A DNA stretch of 64,000 bases from Perognathus longimembris pacificus. Its lineage: Eukaryota; Chordata; Mammalia; Rodentia; Heteromyidae. The position numbers and the translations under genes were made by a program. The notes below the pieces were generated by a model, which saw only the letters and a list, made by a program, of their open reading frames with translations, did not search any database and was not told where the DNA came from. Below are positions 1 to 13,045 of the stretch, piece after piece; the stretch's first letter is position 1; the number at the start of each line of letters is the position of its first letter. The stretch is taken from NCBI RefSeq assembly GCF_023159225.1, contig NC_063181.1, positions 4,175,606-4,239,605 on the forward strand, read 5' to 3'.

Positions 1-737
1 CCCGCCAGCCCCGCGGTGACTTAGGGCGTGGCCGGCTCCACCTTACCCGCGGTCCTTCAGCGTGAGCACGAAGGGGTCACGCGTGTGTGTGCGTGTCACG
101 GCACTGGGATGCTGAGGAAAACACTAGATCTCTATCACGCTGGCTCATCCGTGGTTCACCTTTCAGAGGAACCCAGCCAGGACCCTGCTTTTGGAGTGTG
201 CTAATTCCAGCTTCCTTCAGTGCATGAGCCAGCCGGCCACCTGACACCGTTCAGACATCCTGGCCACCACGGTGCCCCTCTCTGCCCACCGCCCGAGTGC
301 GTGCCCTTGACAGGCCTGTCCTACGAGGTAGGTGTGGCCCCGGCTCTTTCCTCGGGGCCTGGCCGGCACACAGAGCTCTCCTCCCCCTCTTTCCTACCTG
401 AGACTCGGATTCTCGCCTCCCTCGTGCGCTGTGTCACCGGGGACCACTCCCCACCCCTGCGGAGGCCGCCATGCTCTGTGAAAGGGGCTCGGGAGAGAGG
501 ACCGGCATGTTATTTGTTGGTGGACCGGGGGTCCGAGGGTCTCCGAGGACCTGGGCTGGACGGGAAGCCGACCCCAAGCTTGCTCTTTCCACTGCCACTA
601 AGGGATGTGTGCGGGGTTCAAATCATGCGCTCTCAAACTGGCTTTCAGACATATACAGTGTTAAAGAAGAAAGTGTTTTCCCCGTGCATGCGGCGAATCT
701 GTTTCTATCTTACTCTAGTTGATTTTAAGCTTTTTTG

Positions 738-754
738 GAGAGAGAGAGAGAGAA
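738..754. repeat. Short (GA)n
   Basis: An uninterrupted gagagagagagagaga run. Confidence 0.8.
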
Positions 755-836
755 TGGATGCTTTATCTGGGCGAATTTTCTTGGAATAATGCATCTATTC
801 AGGAATGGTGAATAATGAATCTATTCAGAATTGGCA

Positions 837-1325
837 AAGGTGGCTGGAACGCACACGCACACAGGCTGTGTGTGTGAAGGTGGCTGGAACGCACACGCAC
901 CCGGGGCTGTGTGTGCGAAGGTGGCTGGAACGCACACGCACACGGGGCTGTGTGTGCGAAGGTGGCTGGAACGCACACGCACACAGGCTGTGTGTGCGAA
1001 GGTGGCTGGAACGCACACGCACACGGGGCTGTGTGTGCGAAGGTGGCTGGAACACACACGCACACGGGGCTGTGTGTGCAAAGGTGGCTGGAACACACAC
1101 GCACACGGGGCTGTGTGTGCGAAGGTGGCTGGAACGCACACGCACACAGGCTGTGTGTGCGAAGGTCGCTGGAACACACACGCACACGGGGCTGTGTGTG
1201 CGAAGGTGGCTGGAACACACGCACACAGGCTGTGTGTGCGAAGGTGGCTGGAACGCACACGCACCCGGGGCTGTGTGTGCGAAGGTGGCTGGAACGCACA
1301 CGCACCCGGGGCTGTGTGTGTGCAC
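837..1325. repeat. Minisatellite, 12 units of 40-41 bp
   Basis: Twelve copies of aaggtggctggaac followed by a CA-rich arm (gcacacgcac), a short C/G core and a TG-rich arm (ctgtgtgtgcg). Units differ mainly in acacagg versus cccgggg or acacgggg in the core, and one unit has ggtcgctgg. The CA and TG arms of each unit are complementary, so every unit can form a hairpin and is also alternating purine-pyrimidine. Long frames on both strands through it are artefacts. Confidence 0.95.
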
Positions 1326-1917
1326 GTGCCCAGGGGAGGGAGCGATGGGGCCGCCCCACAGGTTGCTCCTGAGGCCCAGTCTGACCTCGAGCCTTACGTC
1401 CAGGTTTTTAGACCCCAGGCACAAGCGCTGTGGACCGCGTGGCATGGCTGCAACCGCAGGTGTCTGTTTCCTCCGGGTTCTGGCGGCTGGGCGCTCACAG
1501 CCCAGGTTCCGGCAGGGGTGGTCTCTCCCGAGCCGCCCCCTGGTGGGTGGTCCCTGTCCTGTGTCCTCACATGGTCTCTCTGTGCGTGTCTCTGTCCTCA
1601 GACGCCAGTGGCCTGGATGACCGCCCCTAGGACATCGTGTTACCCAAATGACTTCTTTAAGGCCCCCACATCTGTCAAAACAGCCCTGGTCCGGCCTGCT
1701 GGAGCGAAGACTCCCACGCTTGAGTTTTAGAGAGATGCAGTTCAGCCCCCGATAGTCTAGCTTCGAGAACAGAGGCTTGGAGCCACGCTCCTTTCTCCCC
1801 GTGTGCCGCCCGGCACGGTCTTCGGGGCCGGGGCCTGCTGGCCGGTTTTTGGAGTTGTCCCTTCACCTCTCGCATGTCCTGGCTCCTCAGATGCTCAGTC
1901 TGGTGCTCGGTAGTTGT

Positions 1918-2060
1918 TCCCCCCTCTACCACTTGAGCCATGCCCCCAGCCCTTTTGCTTTAGTTATTTTTGAGTGGGTCTTGCAGTTATGCCTGAACTG
2001 TGACACCCCTGTGTATACCTCCAATGTAGCTGAGATGCACAACCTTGCCCGGCGGGGTGT
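1918..2060 (-). mobile_element. ID/B1-like SINE, antisense
   Basis: Antisense signature: ctaccacttgagccatgccc then ccagcccttttgc, followed by a B1-like region with tacctccaatgtagctgag. It is diverged and has no clear target-site duplications. Confidence 0.6.
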
Positions 2061-2399
2061 TTTGTAAATATTAAAGTGCTATTTATATAGGAAGAACCAC
2101 CATAAGCACATCCTCCTCTTCCTATTTGACTTTTTCTTTTTGGCAGGTTTTCCCTCAAGGATCCATTCTGGAGGTGCTATCAAGTTTTATGAGGGGACTC
2201 ACTTAGAGATGAACTTAAGACGTATCTTGCTTAGTTGTTTTCTGGTTTTTTATTTTTGTCCTGCTTTGCTTTTTAAGCACTGCCAGGACTATGCCTCTCA
2301 TTCTGCTAGCAAAAGGTCCTAAATCAGAGGTGTTTTTTTGTTTGTTTGTTTATTTCTGCCTGCATGGTTGAAATCTAGCAAGAACTCCTTTTCAGAGCC

Positions 2400-2660
2400 A
2401 TTGAAGAAATATTTTTGTAACTTTTTATTGTTATTATAAAGATGATGTGGGATGTACAGAAGTTACACAAGTCAAGCAAAGAGTTCATTTATTTTTTACA
2501 CAATGTCACCCCTTTCCTCAGTCTTCCAATTTTTCCTTCCCATCTCCTCCCTCCCCAAGTTGTAGCGTTCGTTTTCCACACAGCGTCTGGTGAGTACCAC
2601 TGGTGCATTTGTTCACCCTGTGTCCCTCTGATTCTGTGGAGGAAATAGTTCTTGACAGAG
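2400..2660 (-). mobile_element. Possible antisense L1 3'-end-like repeat
   Basis: The passage ttttattgttattataaaga, then gatgtacagaagttacacaag and caatgtcacccctttcc, resembles a common rodent L1 3' UTR read in antisense. This is recalled, not searched. The flanks at 2060-2400 are also AT-rich and may belong to the same element. Confidence 0.35.
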
Positions 2661-4610
2661 CGTACTGGAACAAGCCCAGTCCCGTCTCTTACCTCAGGGT
2701 CTTTGTACAGGGATTTGTGAGGCATGCGTTCACAATCCCCATTTTCTACAGAGATACAAACCGAGACCCAGACTGAGTACATGAGTGGTTGACCCCCAAT
2801 GGACGTGATGGTCACCCCAAATTAGGATCACTTGGGGCCCAACACTCTTCTGGGGCTCTTCCTACCATCTCTTCCACATTAGCGTTGCCAGGACTTCTGT
2901 ATCCAGTTCCTGGAGGCCGGGTCCAGAGGTAGGGAACACTGTGGAAACCACAGCTCGACTTCAGAAATCCCTGTAGGAAAGCCTGCTTGGGAAATGACTG
3001 GAGAAGGCACAAGTTTGTGACCTAGCCCAGCCTGTGTTTGACTGACCCTTTGACCCCTAGCAAGGCACCCAGTTCTTACTCAATGATTAAAACTCCCAAG
3101 GTTAACACAGATGTTCTATCCTGAGTGATTTTCATAGGAGCTCTGATCTGACCAAGGTCGGCCTGCCGGTGAGGCTGAGGAACGGCACGCGCCGCCGCTC
3201 CGTTCCGTGTAGAGATCCTCAGCACACGTTTGTGTTTTGAAGGCCTAAGAAGTAAGGAAACCTTGACCTCCGCCCACTTCCACTTTGACCTCTACCTCCT
3301 GCCCTGTGCTTGTTTCTTGACCCTCCCTGCACCACTGTGGGCTGAATGAAGCTGCTCTGAGGAGCTCACGTTTGTGCTCACCGTTAGAGCCGGAGAAGAT
3401 GGGCGTGTGGAGGGGCATAGCACCTAGCACGTCAGAGGACCGAGAGAAGGTGGGTGGCTGTGTCTAGAAGGTTCTTTCAGGAGATGAGCCAGGAGCTGCT
3501 TATGCTTCAAACGGAGAGGGAAGCCCAGGTCTCTGAGACTGAGGGGCACACAGAGGCTCCTCGGGTGGAGGCTTCCCAGCCGGTCTTTGCTGTCGTGATT
3601 GCCTCATGCAGTCCGGTCGTGGGGGGGGGGCCCTAGGGATGTTCTCTCAAACGAAGGGACCGCACTTGATGGCAGAGGTCGTGGTGTTGGCTTTCCTGTG
3701 CTGATGGAGGGGTGGGGAGACCCACGTGGAGATCTGGCGGGAGAAGAGCCCGCTAGAAAGGAACAGCCTGGGGTGGGTGACAGATGGGAGAATGTAGGCG
3801 CGAGAGCCAGTGAGGATAAAGGGAAAAGGGGTTAACTGCCTGGCAGCTGCCTCCTCTGAAGGAAGAAATCAATTATTCTCAGCATGCTGGGCACCGAGGG
3901 ACCCGGCGCTAGCACGTGCGTTCCTGGCCAGCCCCTTCCTGTGTGGGGAGGGGGACGAAAGGGGCCGTGATGAACAGGGAGTGGGCTATCCGTCAATGGG
4001 CGGACCTCGCCGGGCACTGGGTCAAGGCCCCCAGCCTCAGGCCCATGTTTCTGCAGGCTTCCCAGACAACTGCTCCCCCAGAGCAGGGAGCTGCTCTGTG
4101 AGCTCTTTCTCTGGAGGAGAGGCAAGAGGAACAGCGTGTACAGGAAAGGAGCCACGCTGCCTCACATCCACACGGTCGGTCGTGGGTGTGAGGACGCTGG
4201 CTGGTTCCCCCTTCAAGGCGGAGGTCACCGCAGGGAGGGGCGGAGGGAGGGAGAAGATACTGTGCAGAAGGAAAAAGAAAGATCTTAGCAGATGGCGGGG
4301 CACGGAGGGCAAGACGCGTGAAACGCGTCAGCGCCATCAGCGTCGACATCGGGGCACTAATGGCATTCAGGAAGGACAGTCCTTCGTCGTAGGACTGGTA
4401 CTCATGGAGACAGGTTTGGTTCGGCTTGTCCCGCCCCCACCCACTGTATGCCGGAAATGCCTCGCACTCAGTCAGCAGGACATCCATAGCCACACGCTTC
4501 TCCAGGGCCCCTGGGGGCCCCTCGGTGAGGGTGGCCACGAGGACCCTGTGTCTCTGAAAGTGGACGATGGTGACGCCGGAAGGGTGACCACTGGCAGAAC
4601 TGAGGCTGGG

Positions 4611-4817
4611 GGCTGGGGAGGTGGCTGAGCAGTGGAGTGCTTGCCTAGCAGGCACAAAGCCCTGGGTGCGAGTCCTCGGTACTACCCGGACAGCAAAAGC
4701 GGAAGTGGCGCTGTGGCTCAAGTGGTAGAGTGCTCGCCTTGAGCAAAGGAAGCTCAGGGACAGTGCCCATGCCCTGAGTTCAAGCCCCAGACTGGCAAAA
4801 AAGAAAAAAAGAAAAAA
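4611..4817 (+). mobile_element. ID-like dimeric SINE
   Basis: Two tRNA-like halves. The first is gctggggaggtggctgagca... cttgcctagcaggcac... ctgggtgcgagtcctcgg. The second is gtggcgctgtggctcaagtg... cgccttgagc... ctgagttcaagcccc. An A-rich tail with G interruptions follows. Box A and box B-like motifs are visible in each half. Confidence 0.85.
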
Positions 4818-5075
4818 GAACTAAGGCTAACCACTGGGGCTTTTGCCAGACACAGTCTGAGGGCCACAAAGGGCAGATGGACAGAAGAAGCTGCTCACGT
4901 GTGGCATCTTTGCTGAATCCACAGATTCTCACTGGGTCAGGCACTGACGCAAGCCCTTGAGACACCAGGGGGAAAAGGTGACTCTGGACCTCCCGGAGTT
5001 CAAAGCCCTCAAGGGGGGAGATGGGTGGCAGGGCCAATAGACTGTGGCACTCGCAGTGCAACTGCATGCATGTAT

Positions 5076-5172
5076 CAGTGGGTGTGTATCCGTATGTGTC
5101 AGTGTGTGTGTCAGTGTGCATGTATCCGTGCATGTATTAGTGTGTGCATGTCAGTGTATGTGTGTGTGAGCG
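5076..5172. repeat. Imperfect (TG)n with ATCCG/CATG interruptions
   Basis: Stretches such as cagtgtgtgtgtcagtgtgc and catgtatccgtgcatgtatt, alternating purine-pyrimidine over much of the length. Confidence 0.8.
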
Positions 5173-5613
5173 CTGTGTGACAAGTAGGTCCTGCGGGCTC
5201 AAAGCCTCCTCCCTCTTGGTGAGTGGCGCTCCTCTCCAGCTCGCTTCACCTCTGCCTGGCTGCCAACCGTGCCCAGCTGGCAGATGGGGCAGGAGGAAGA
5301 GGAGAGGCCATGCTGTGTACAGTGGTAAGCCCGTTGCAAGACGCTGCAGAGTTCCCAGCTCCCTTCCCCCAACACTGACGCCTTCCGTCGACCTGCGACC
5401 GTGTGAACGCCAGGAAGCAGAGCCGATGCCGCCGTGTTCACTGAACGCTGGACTTGACTTGGACTTGGGTAGATTGATTGTTTTTAGTTCTGGAGAGGAA
5501 GATCGGGGACGTGGTGACTTCTCAGACACTTCCACGTGGCTGTGATTTGGACCAAGTCAGTTCGCCTCATCTTCCTCTTCTGGAAAGTATCCACGATGAC
5601 CATAAAACCTTGT

Positions 5614-5653
5614 TATCATCATCATCGTCATCATCATCATCATCATCATCATC
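5614..5653. repeat. (CAT)n microsatellite
   Basis: About 13 CAT units with one CGT interruption. A polyserine frame through it is not a gene. Confidence 0.9.
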
Positions 5654-7017
5654 TTGGAGGACCCAAAGGACAGTGTATGTGAACTCTAACGTGCTTCACT
5701 GTGCCTCAGAGGAAAATCCCTTCGTAGGCCTGTCCTCGCTAGCTGGAAGGGCAGACTGTGGGGTGACCAGAGCCGAGATATAGCAAAGAACAGAAGGGAA
5801 GAGGGGTTGACAGCATGTTGAACAGTGTAGCCTCGCCTGGCACAGATAAGGAAACTGAGTCTCGGGAAGGTGAAGCCACATTCTCAAAGTAATCAGGTAG
5901 GTCAGATCTGCGACTGGAACGGGCACTTCTGTCTTCATGCGGTCCAGTGCTTGGTGGCTTAGGTGCAAAGTGAGAACAGATGAACCGCCGTGCAAGGGGG
6001 GAAATGTCCACGACGGTGGGAAGCAGAGAAACCGAGACGAGGAACGTGGGGAGCCAATGTAGTGTGCTTAGAACAGGCAAGTGGCGGGGCAGCTCGCAAA
6101 GCCATCGGGGACAGAGGCTGCCCAAGATGCTGCCTTCCGGCCTGCCCTAAGAAGAAGGGAGGAGAGAGGGGTGTAGAGGTCGAAAGGCTACGGGTGCAGA
6201 GGCTGGGGTCTCCCCAGGTGGGAAAACACAGCAGCCAAGGATGCAGGCAGGAGATTCTCGGATGACCGAGGGACCCCAAAGACAGCAAGGGTAAACGCGG
6301 GAGCTCTGGGTATCAGGAAGCCTGGTGAAGATAGCACCCCATGCCTTCGCCACTTTATTTATAGCTGGAAGAGGGACTTCCCCGGGAACCTCAGCCTTCC
6401 GGGCCTCTGTCCAGCCCGCCATGTTTACTGGGTGGCCTCCGTGTGTGTGTTGAGTTGCAAGGTCGGCTGCCGGAGCTACAGGCTGCTCAAAGATGGCCGC
6501 CGTGGGAGCGGGGTGACTGCTCTGTGGGGAATGTCAGAGTTCACGGTGGAGCTGCCGGGGAAGTTCCACGGACGAGGTCGGGTTTTCACTGGGCGTGATG
6601 GAGAGGTCAGGTGTGAGGACGACAGAAGACCTTCAGGAAGCAGGGAGGGAGGACAATGCCCCCGCAGGCCAGGAACGCACGCACCGAGGCTGGGATGTCT
6701 GAGGGCTACTCGAAATATACCGAGTGGCGATGGGAGGAGGCCGGGGGGGGGGGAGGGGACGGGACAGTGGTCAGGATGGCCGGTAGAGCGCCCTGGGGCC
6801 CGTGTGTCCACGTGCGTCCTGATCGAGGCACCCAAACACCTGGGCACGCTTCCCCAGGGGGTCAGCCAGTGTGCCCAGCGGAGGCGCAGAGCTGGCGACA
6901 CGGCGAGGCCACGGGGCAGCGCAAGGGGCCAAGGGCCTTGAGGATGACACGATCAGACCCTGGGACGGTGCCTTCACGCACTTAGAGAAACTAAGCTGGC
7001 TTCGTGGCCCAGCCTGG

Positions 7018-7076
7018 GGCCCAACAAACAAACAAACAGACAACAGGAAAACCCAAACAGACAAACATGCAAATCC
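7018..7076. repeat. (CAAA/CAGA)n
   Basis: caacaaacaaacaaacagac followed by further AAACC and CAGACAAA variants. Confidence 0.8.
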
Positions 7077-7086
7077 TAAAACCTAT

Positions 7087-7200
7087 AAGGGACTGGAAAC
7101 ATGGCTGGAAAGGTGCCAGCCTTGGACCACACAGCTTGAGCCAGAACTACGGTGTGAGCCCCAGAGTTCAAGCCCCATTACTGACGCTCAGAAGAGAAGA
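7087..7200 (+). mobile_element. Diverged ID-like SINE
   Basis: The sequence actggaaacatggctgg... cttgagccagaac... agagttcaagccccattac resembles a decayed ID monomer. It lies just before a better preserved composite SINE and after a CAAA-type repeat. Confidence 0.4.
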
Positions 7201-7221
7201 GGGAGGAAGATAACATCCGAC

Positions 7222-7465
7222 GGTAGCCAGGCACCTGGGGTTCACACTTGTAATCCTAGCTACTCAGGTGGTTGAGATGTGGAGGATAGAGGCTGGAAGC
7301 CAGCCTGGGCAGAAGAGCCTGTGAGACTTTCATCTCCAATTAACCAGCAAAATGCTAGTCTGGAGGTAAGACTGAAATAATAGGATGCCAGCTATGAGTG
7401 AAAAGACCAAGTGAGAGGCCAGGGTCCCGAATTCAAGCCCTGATGCCAGCACAAAACAAACAACA
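7222..7465 (+). mobile_element. B1-like/ID-like composite SINE
   Basis: The 7SL/B1-like half has ttgtaatcctagctactcag and agccagcctgggcaga. An ID-like half ends in gaattcaagccctgatgcc and an AC/CAA-rich tail. The ID half is quite decayed. Confidence 0.75.
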
Positions 7466-10400
7466 ACCAATACCAGTCCTGTGGACCGACAGGGTCCTGA
7501 GACAGCTTTCTGTCATGGTTTGTAGTTGGGACGCAGCTGGGACTGTGGTCAGTCACTTTCTTCCTGGGTTACTGTCTTTACCACAGGTACTGGGCGGCTT
7601 AGAGCTAAGTTATACACAAGGTACTCCTTTTGAGTCTAGCCTTTTGAAGGAAGGTTCTAATTATGACTCCTTGCACACACATTCCCGTTTAGCATGTCTC
7701 TTGTCTTTATTTACACGACAATGATTTTCCTATTTTGTGCTGTGTCGCATCCTCTGGGTAAAAAGAAGTATTTAAAAAGTATTCCAAAAGTATTCCAAAG
7801 ACCTTTCTGCTAGAGTAGCAGACAGAAAGAAGTCATGTGTCCTGTGCCTGTACCATTGAGCACTGCCATCTTTGTTTTTGTTTTGTCTTTAATTCTAGCT
7901 GCATTGAAGCTCGGGGCTTACTTTATGCTCAGTGTGGATAAGTATCCTTGGCATAGGATTTGTGGATCCACAAGTCTTATAATTTCCGCGTATTCTTTCG
8001 TGTTGCAGGCTGTTTTATTATTTATGTGCCTTCTATTGTAAGATATTCCAGTCTGTCTGGAAGGAGAGGCATTATAAATACCTAGAGGTGGGGTGGGGGG
8101 GGGGAGAATAAGATATTGTGGGGGTGGGACTTCTGTCCTTTGCATGAGGGAGGTTAGGTCAGAGGTGACCAGGAGGCTCCACTTCCACAAGAATCATAAC
8201 AATCGCCTGATCCCTTCCTCTGCTATCTGTGGCTCAACAAAGGGAAGGATGAGCAAGCATGGAGAGGGAGGGTTCCTAGCGGAGAGATGGTAAGGAAGGA
8301 CTCGGAGGATACTGAGGACATCAGTTAAGCCCAAGTGTCTGGTGGAAGGGCCATGGAGGGAGAATTGACAAATACGGCCTTGGGGCCTGTGGCCAGTTCT
8401 CCTTGCAGGCGGAGATGGGAATGGGTGAAAGGAGGGGAGGGTTTCACAAACTCTACCAAGGGCACCAGGAACCCTCAGAACTCATCGTCTTCGCAGGTGC
8501 GTCAGACATCAGCCCCTTCCCCATATATTTAAGTTTGACCCATAGCTGCACATGCCCCACCCCAGCTGGTAGACACAGTACCTGCTTGTGATAGGCTGAT
8601 GCTAGCTACTGTAATACATCAAGGTCCTGGTCCTGTGGCATAGTGGGATTTAAATCTATTTCTTGTCCACGCAAGGATGCAATTCCTGGGTTCTTTCCAT
8701 GTAGGAAACCCACGAACCCACACTAGTCCATGCTCCATCTCAAGAGACACTGCGTTCCCTTCTAGCCAGTGCCTAAAGAAAGGAAGCGGAGGCCTGCCTG
8801 TCTGTCTGTGGGAGAGCCGGAGGACCAGGCCTGGGAGAGTGCCTGACTCCATTCAAGCAAGGGCTTGAGCTCGGCCATACGGGCACTGTGGTTGCTAAGG
8901 AGGCTGGGAAATGTAGTCCACTTGTAGGAGAGGAAACCATTTTGATAGGCTCCTGTATGGAGTTTCATTATCAGAATACTTTAAGAAAAAAAATAAACGA
9001 AATTCAGACTTTTAAAAAAATATTACGTTAGGGGGTGATTACGGTGGGATTCTTTGTTCTTTCCGCAGATGCCTAGAATTGCTTTCGCGATAGTGCTTTT
9101 ATGACATGGGAAGCAGCAAGAGGGGTGGTGCTGTTGCTGGTGGCCCAGGAAGCGAGAGGGGCTGGGTTTGCATATCTGGCGTATAGGTTCTTACTGGAAG
9201 CTGAGAGAAGGGAGGGTAAGTGCAGGTACATCCATCAAGGCCTCAGCCTGGAGATGCAATTCAGTTTGTGGGCCACCGCCGCCCCCCCCCCCCCCCCGCC
9301 CAGCTCTTCTGAGAAACCTGCAGCTCCTCCCCACTCGGGGCTTTGGTGTGGTGGACGGCCTGGGCCGGCAGCCTCCTCGGGGCAGGAGGGGGCACAGCGT
9401 CCCCGCCCGCCCTGTCCTAGGTCCTGATTGGATCTCACTTGGAGTCGGCTGTCATGTCTGGTTCCTCCCGGCTTCCTGGTTTCTGTGGCCTGTCTGCTTC
9501 ATGCAGTTCTGTGTTTTCAGATCCCCGTGTCCTGGTGCATTGCCTGCTGCTGTCCTGGGTTCACCCCTTGTGATTCCTGTGCGATCTTCAAAGGGAGGAG
9601 TGTAGCCGGGGAACACGGCTGGATGTGAAGAGCAGCTCCCGCCGGCATGTCCCGGCCTGACCCTGCCAGACTCGCTTGGAGGGCCTCCGGTGCAATCCGT
9701 GAACTTGGCCAGCCAGCAGCTGCCACCCCCCACACACCTTCTCCCCCACCCCACCCTCCCCGCGTCTGCCCAACCTCCGTCTGTCTTTGGGGCCCAGCAC
9801 ATTTAAGGACCTCTGCTCCAGGATTGTGGTTTCTCGCCCTTTGGCCTGCGGCTCCTTCAGCACCATGGACAGGGCCCCCCCTGGCCGCCATCCTGCGGTT
9901 TCTCCCCCATCTAAGAGTCATTTCTCTGGGTCAGGACAGTTCCCCAGGGCCTGTGCAATGGAAGGACTAGACGTGCACTGATGGGGGCTCCCCCAGACTT
10001 GGGGGCGGCCTTGAAAAGCCTGTGCTTCCGTAGAGTGGGATTGGTAGGTGGTGGGTTCTGGTGGACTCCTGCTCCCTCTCTCCGGCAGACATCGCCGCCT
10101 CCCAGAGCGCTGAGGTGGGACCCCCTCACGGAGCTGCAGACCAGCGGTGTCAGTCCCGGCCGGGAATGGGGGGTGCCCTCCCCCTGCCCCTGGGCAGACA
10201 CTGCAGCCAGAACACGGGCTTTGGACCTGGCTCCCAGCCCTGTCTTGGGGATTGTGAGCACACACATTTTCCCTCCTTGCTTCACAATGAGGGCAGTAAT
10301 ATGCACCACGAAGGGGGTTACCAGGGTGAGAAGAGCCAGGTCCCCGTGGTACCAGAATTTCCATTGGTATTTAACTGTCTCTCCTCATGACAGCCGTCGT

Positions 10401-13045
10401 TCTCTGCCACCTCCTCAGTGCCTGGTACCACGCATGCGACAAGTATGTCCCAAAAGAAATGCCAGAAAACCCCAGAGTTGGCGCTTGGTGCTCCGGAGGT
10501 GGGCCGTGTCGTGGGTAGCGGGACCTCTGCTCATTCTGTGTCCCCTCTGAGAACAGGAGCTCTTTGGCAGGCAGAAAGTGGGACTCCTCCCTGTCAGCCC
10601 CTTCTATCCTTCCTATCATGGAAACACCCAACAGACCCACAGTGGGGAGAATTCGGGAGAATCCAGGGTGGACATGGCTTCCCCTCGTGACTGTAGCAGC
10701 AGCGCCCCCAGCTGGAGCTGGTCGGCACCGAGGCACAGCAGGCTTGGCCAGGAGGCAGGTGTGGTTGAGGCTCTGCCTGAGGTTTCCAGGGGAGGCTGCA
10801 GGAGGGGGGTGAAGAAGGCCGCGCCGTGTCCTGTGTTCTCCTCCCTGGCCATCTTGGAAGCTTTGCCCTCTGCCGTCCCTGCCCACACCCCTGTCCAGCT
10901 CGAGGGTCCCCACTCTACCACCTTGCTACTGGACCTTGGGGGTGTTCCCCCTTCTCTCAATCCTACTCTCCTCAAATCTGATACTACCCCCACGGGTGGC
11001 GAGGGAGGGGTGACAGCTAAAGTAGTAACATCAGGTATGCATACAAGAGAATGTTTTTATGGATTTTCTTCTCCTGGATGAATTTTAAACTAGGCCTGGT
11101 CACTTGCCTCTGGCAATGGGTCAGAAAGGGGAGACCCTGGAGCAGGAGGGCCAAATTGGACCACAGAAGCCGCCTTTACAATGCCTAAGGCTTGTGGGTA
11201 GCCTGCAGAGTGCTGCCCGGGGGGTGCGTGTATTCCGTGTCCCTCTACCTCATCCTGCCCATGCCCTAATCCTGGGGGTGCTGGGTGGCAGCCGGAGTCC
11301 CTGGGGAGCCTGGGCCCGCTCCCCAGCCCCAGTCCTGGTGTGCCAGGGACCCCAGCCGTGTCAGCCATTCTTCCCTCCTGGCGCTATGGAGGTAACCTGG
11401 AAGAGCTGTGTTTCTCTCCCATGAAAAGCTGGGTTTGTAAACAAACCCAGGAGCAGGCCAGCGCCCTCCAAGCCCCAGGCTCTTCCCTCTCAGAAGCAGC
11501 TGGCATTGGAGAGCGGTCGGGGAAGGCGGCCGCGTGGAGGAGGAGAACGGAGAGGAGATGGAGGAAGGATGGAACTTGTGGGAAATGTAAATTACAGCAA
11601 TTGTAAATCAAGAGCTTCCCAGTAAACACATAAATAAAAAGCAGGCGGCAACCTCCCTGAGAACGGTCACCCGGCTCCGCTGGCTGCCTTCCTGAGCAGG
11701 ATGGGAGCCGTGGGCGCCGCTACCGGTCAGGAGAAGCCGCCTGCAGGCCAGGTGCCGTCCTCCCGCGGGGCCGCCAACAGGGGGCGCTGTCGAGGGAACA
11801 ACGGTGAGATGAATCAGAATGAGCACAGGTCGGGAGCCAGGCAGGGATTTCCAGCAGGCCGCTTGTTGCCCTTTGCAGTTCATTTGGCTGGAACAGAGTG
11901 GATGGAGGGGCACGGGTGGAAATGAAGGTCTTTACTAGTAGGTAGTGTGAGCAGAAGTGTGGTCCGTGGTCCCCAGGCCATGGCTGGGCTCCAGAGCAGG
12001 GCTTCTTGTCCTCATGACTATGGACTTTGGCTGCCAGCCTGTCTTTTCCTGGCGGTGGTCACCGTAAGGCTGTGTCAGTCTTTCTAGAAAGCACCATGTT
12101 CTCACTGAAGGGAAGTCTGGTGGATCTAAGAGATCCCTCCTATGTGGTTGCTGTTCAGGGTGGAGTGGAAATGCAAGGTGACCAACAGCAAGCATGGCGG
12201 TGGTTTTCTGCCTAGGGTGTGGAATTGAGATAGAAGGGGCAGTCTGCCCCCGCGCTTCTGCCTGAGACTTGGACGCTGCCGCTTTAGCTCCTGGATGAAT
12301 TTCTTATCCGAGGCACTCAGCCTGTGAAGCAAGCTTCGCACGCGAGCCTCATTGCTTCTCGCGGTCATCAGAGGAGAATGAAGGGTTCAGTGTGGGTCCC
12401 CTGAGCGGCACCTGCCCTGACGTGGCTTGCCTTGAACCAATCAGGAAAGGCAGGTTCTGGGGTTGGGGGAGGGGGGCTGTTGCTCCTTCCGTCTTCAATC
12501 TCCTTAAGTTGCTGATGTCATGCACTTCGCTCTTCCTGGCCTCCAGCACCAGGCCTGAGTGTTTTTGGACTTGGGCCGCTTGATTTCCCACAAAACATTC
12601 CCACCATATTTTATTTTTCATAAAACAGAATTATTGCAATGTAAGAGGGGATGTAAAGAAGAGAAAACATGTGCTGCACCTGCCTCTTTGTAGCTAGCTT
12701 GGTGCTTCTTTTTCTTTCCTGCGTCCCATCTGCCACTCGCCCCTGCACGCGTGTTCTGTGTGGCTGACAACTCTTCTCTCCACTTGGGTGGGGCTGGGGG
12801 CTCGCTTCACCGCTCCAAGGGGGGAGGGTTTGTTGGAGGGAACTGGAAGGGAACACAATCAGTTTTGTGCACTGGGACTGGTTTATTTTTACCCACCTAT
12901 CAGGGCAAAGTGAATCTTAGTCCCCATGGAATTCTGAGGAACAGAAGGCTCGAAACAGATTTGATCAATGAAAGCTATTTCCAGAAAGAACAAGCCATTG
13001 ATAAATTCCAACTCGGTCTGGTCAATCGGGCCTCATCTGTGTCTG

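Noticed and set aside
805..1730. Overlapping repeat proteins on both strands (GGWNAHAH and PATFAHT patterns)
   Set aside because: Artefact of the 40-41 bp minisatellite, whose length is not a multiple of three. No conserved protein is expected.
5614..5653. Polyserine-coding region as part of a gene
   Set aside because: It is a plain CAT microsatellite without splice sites or coding context.
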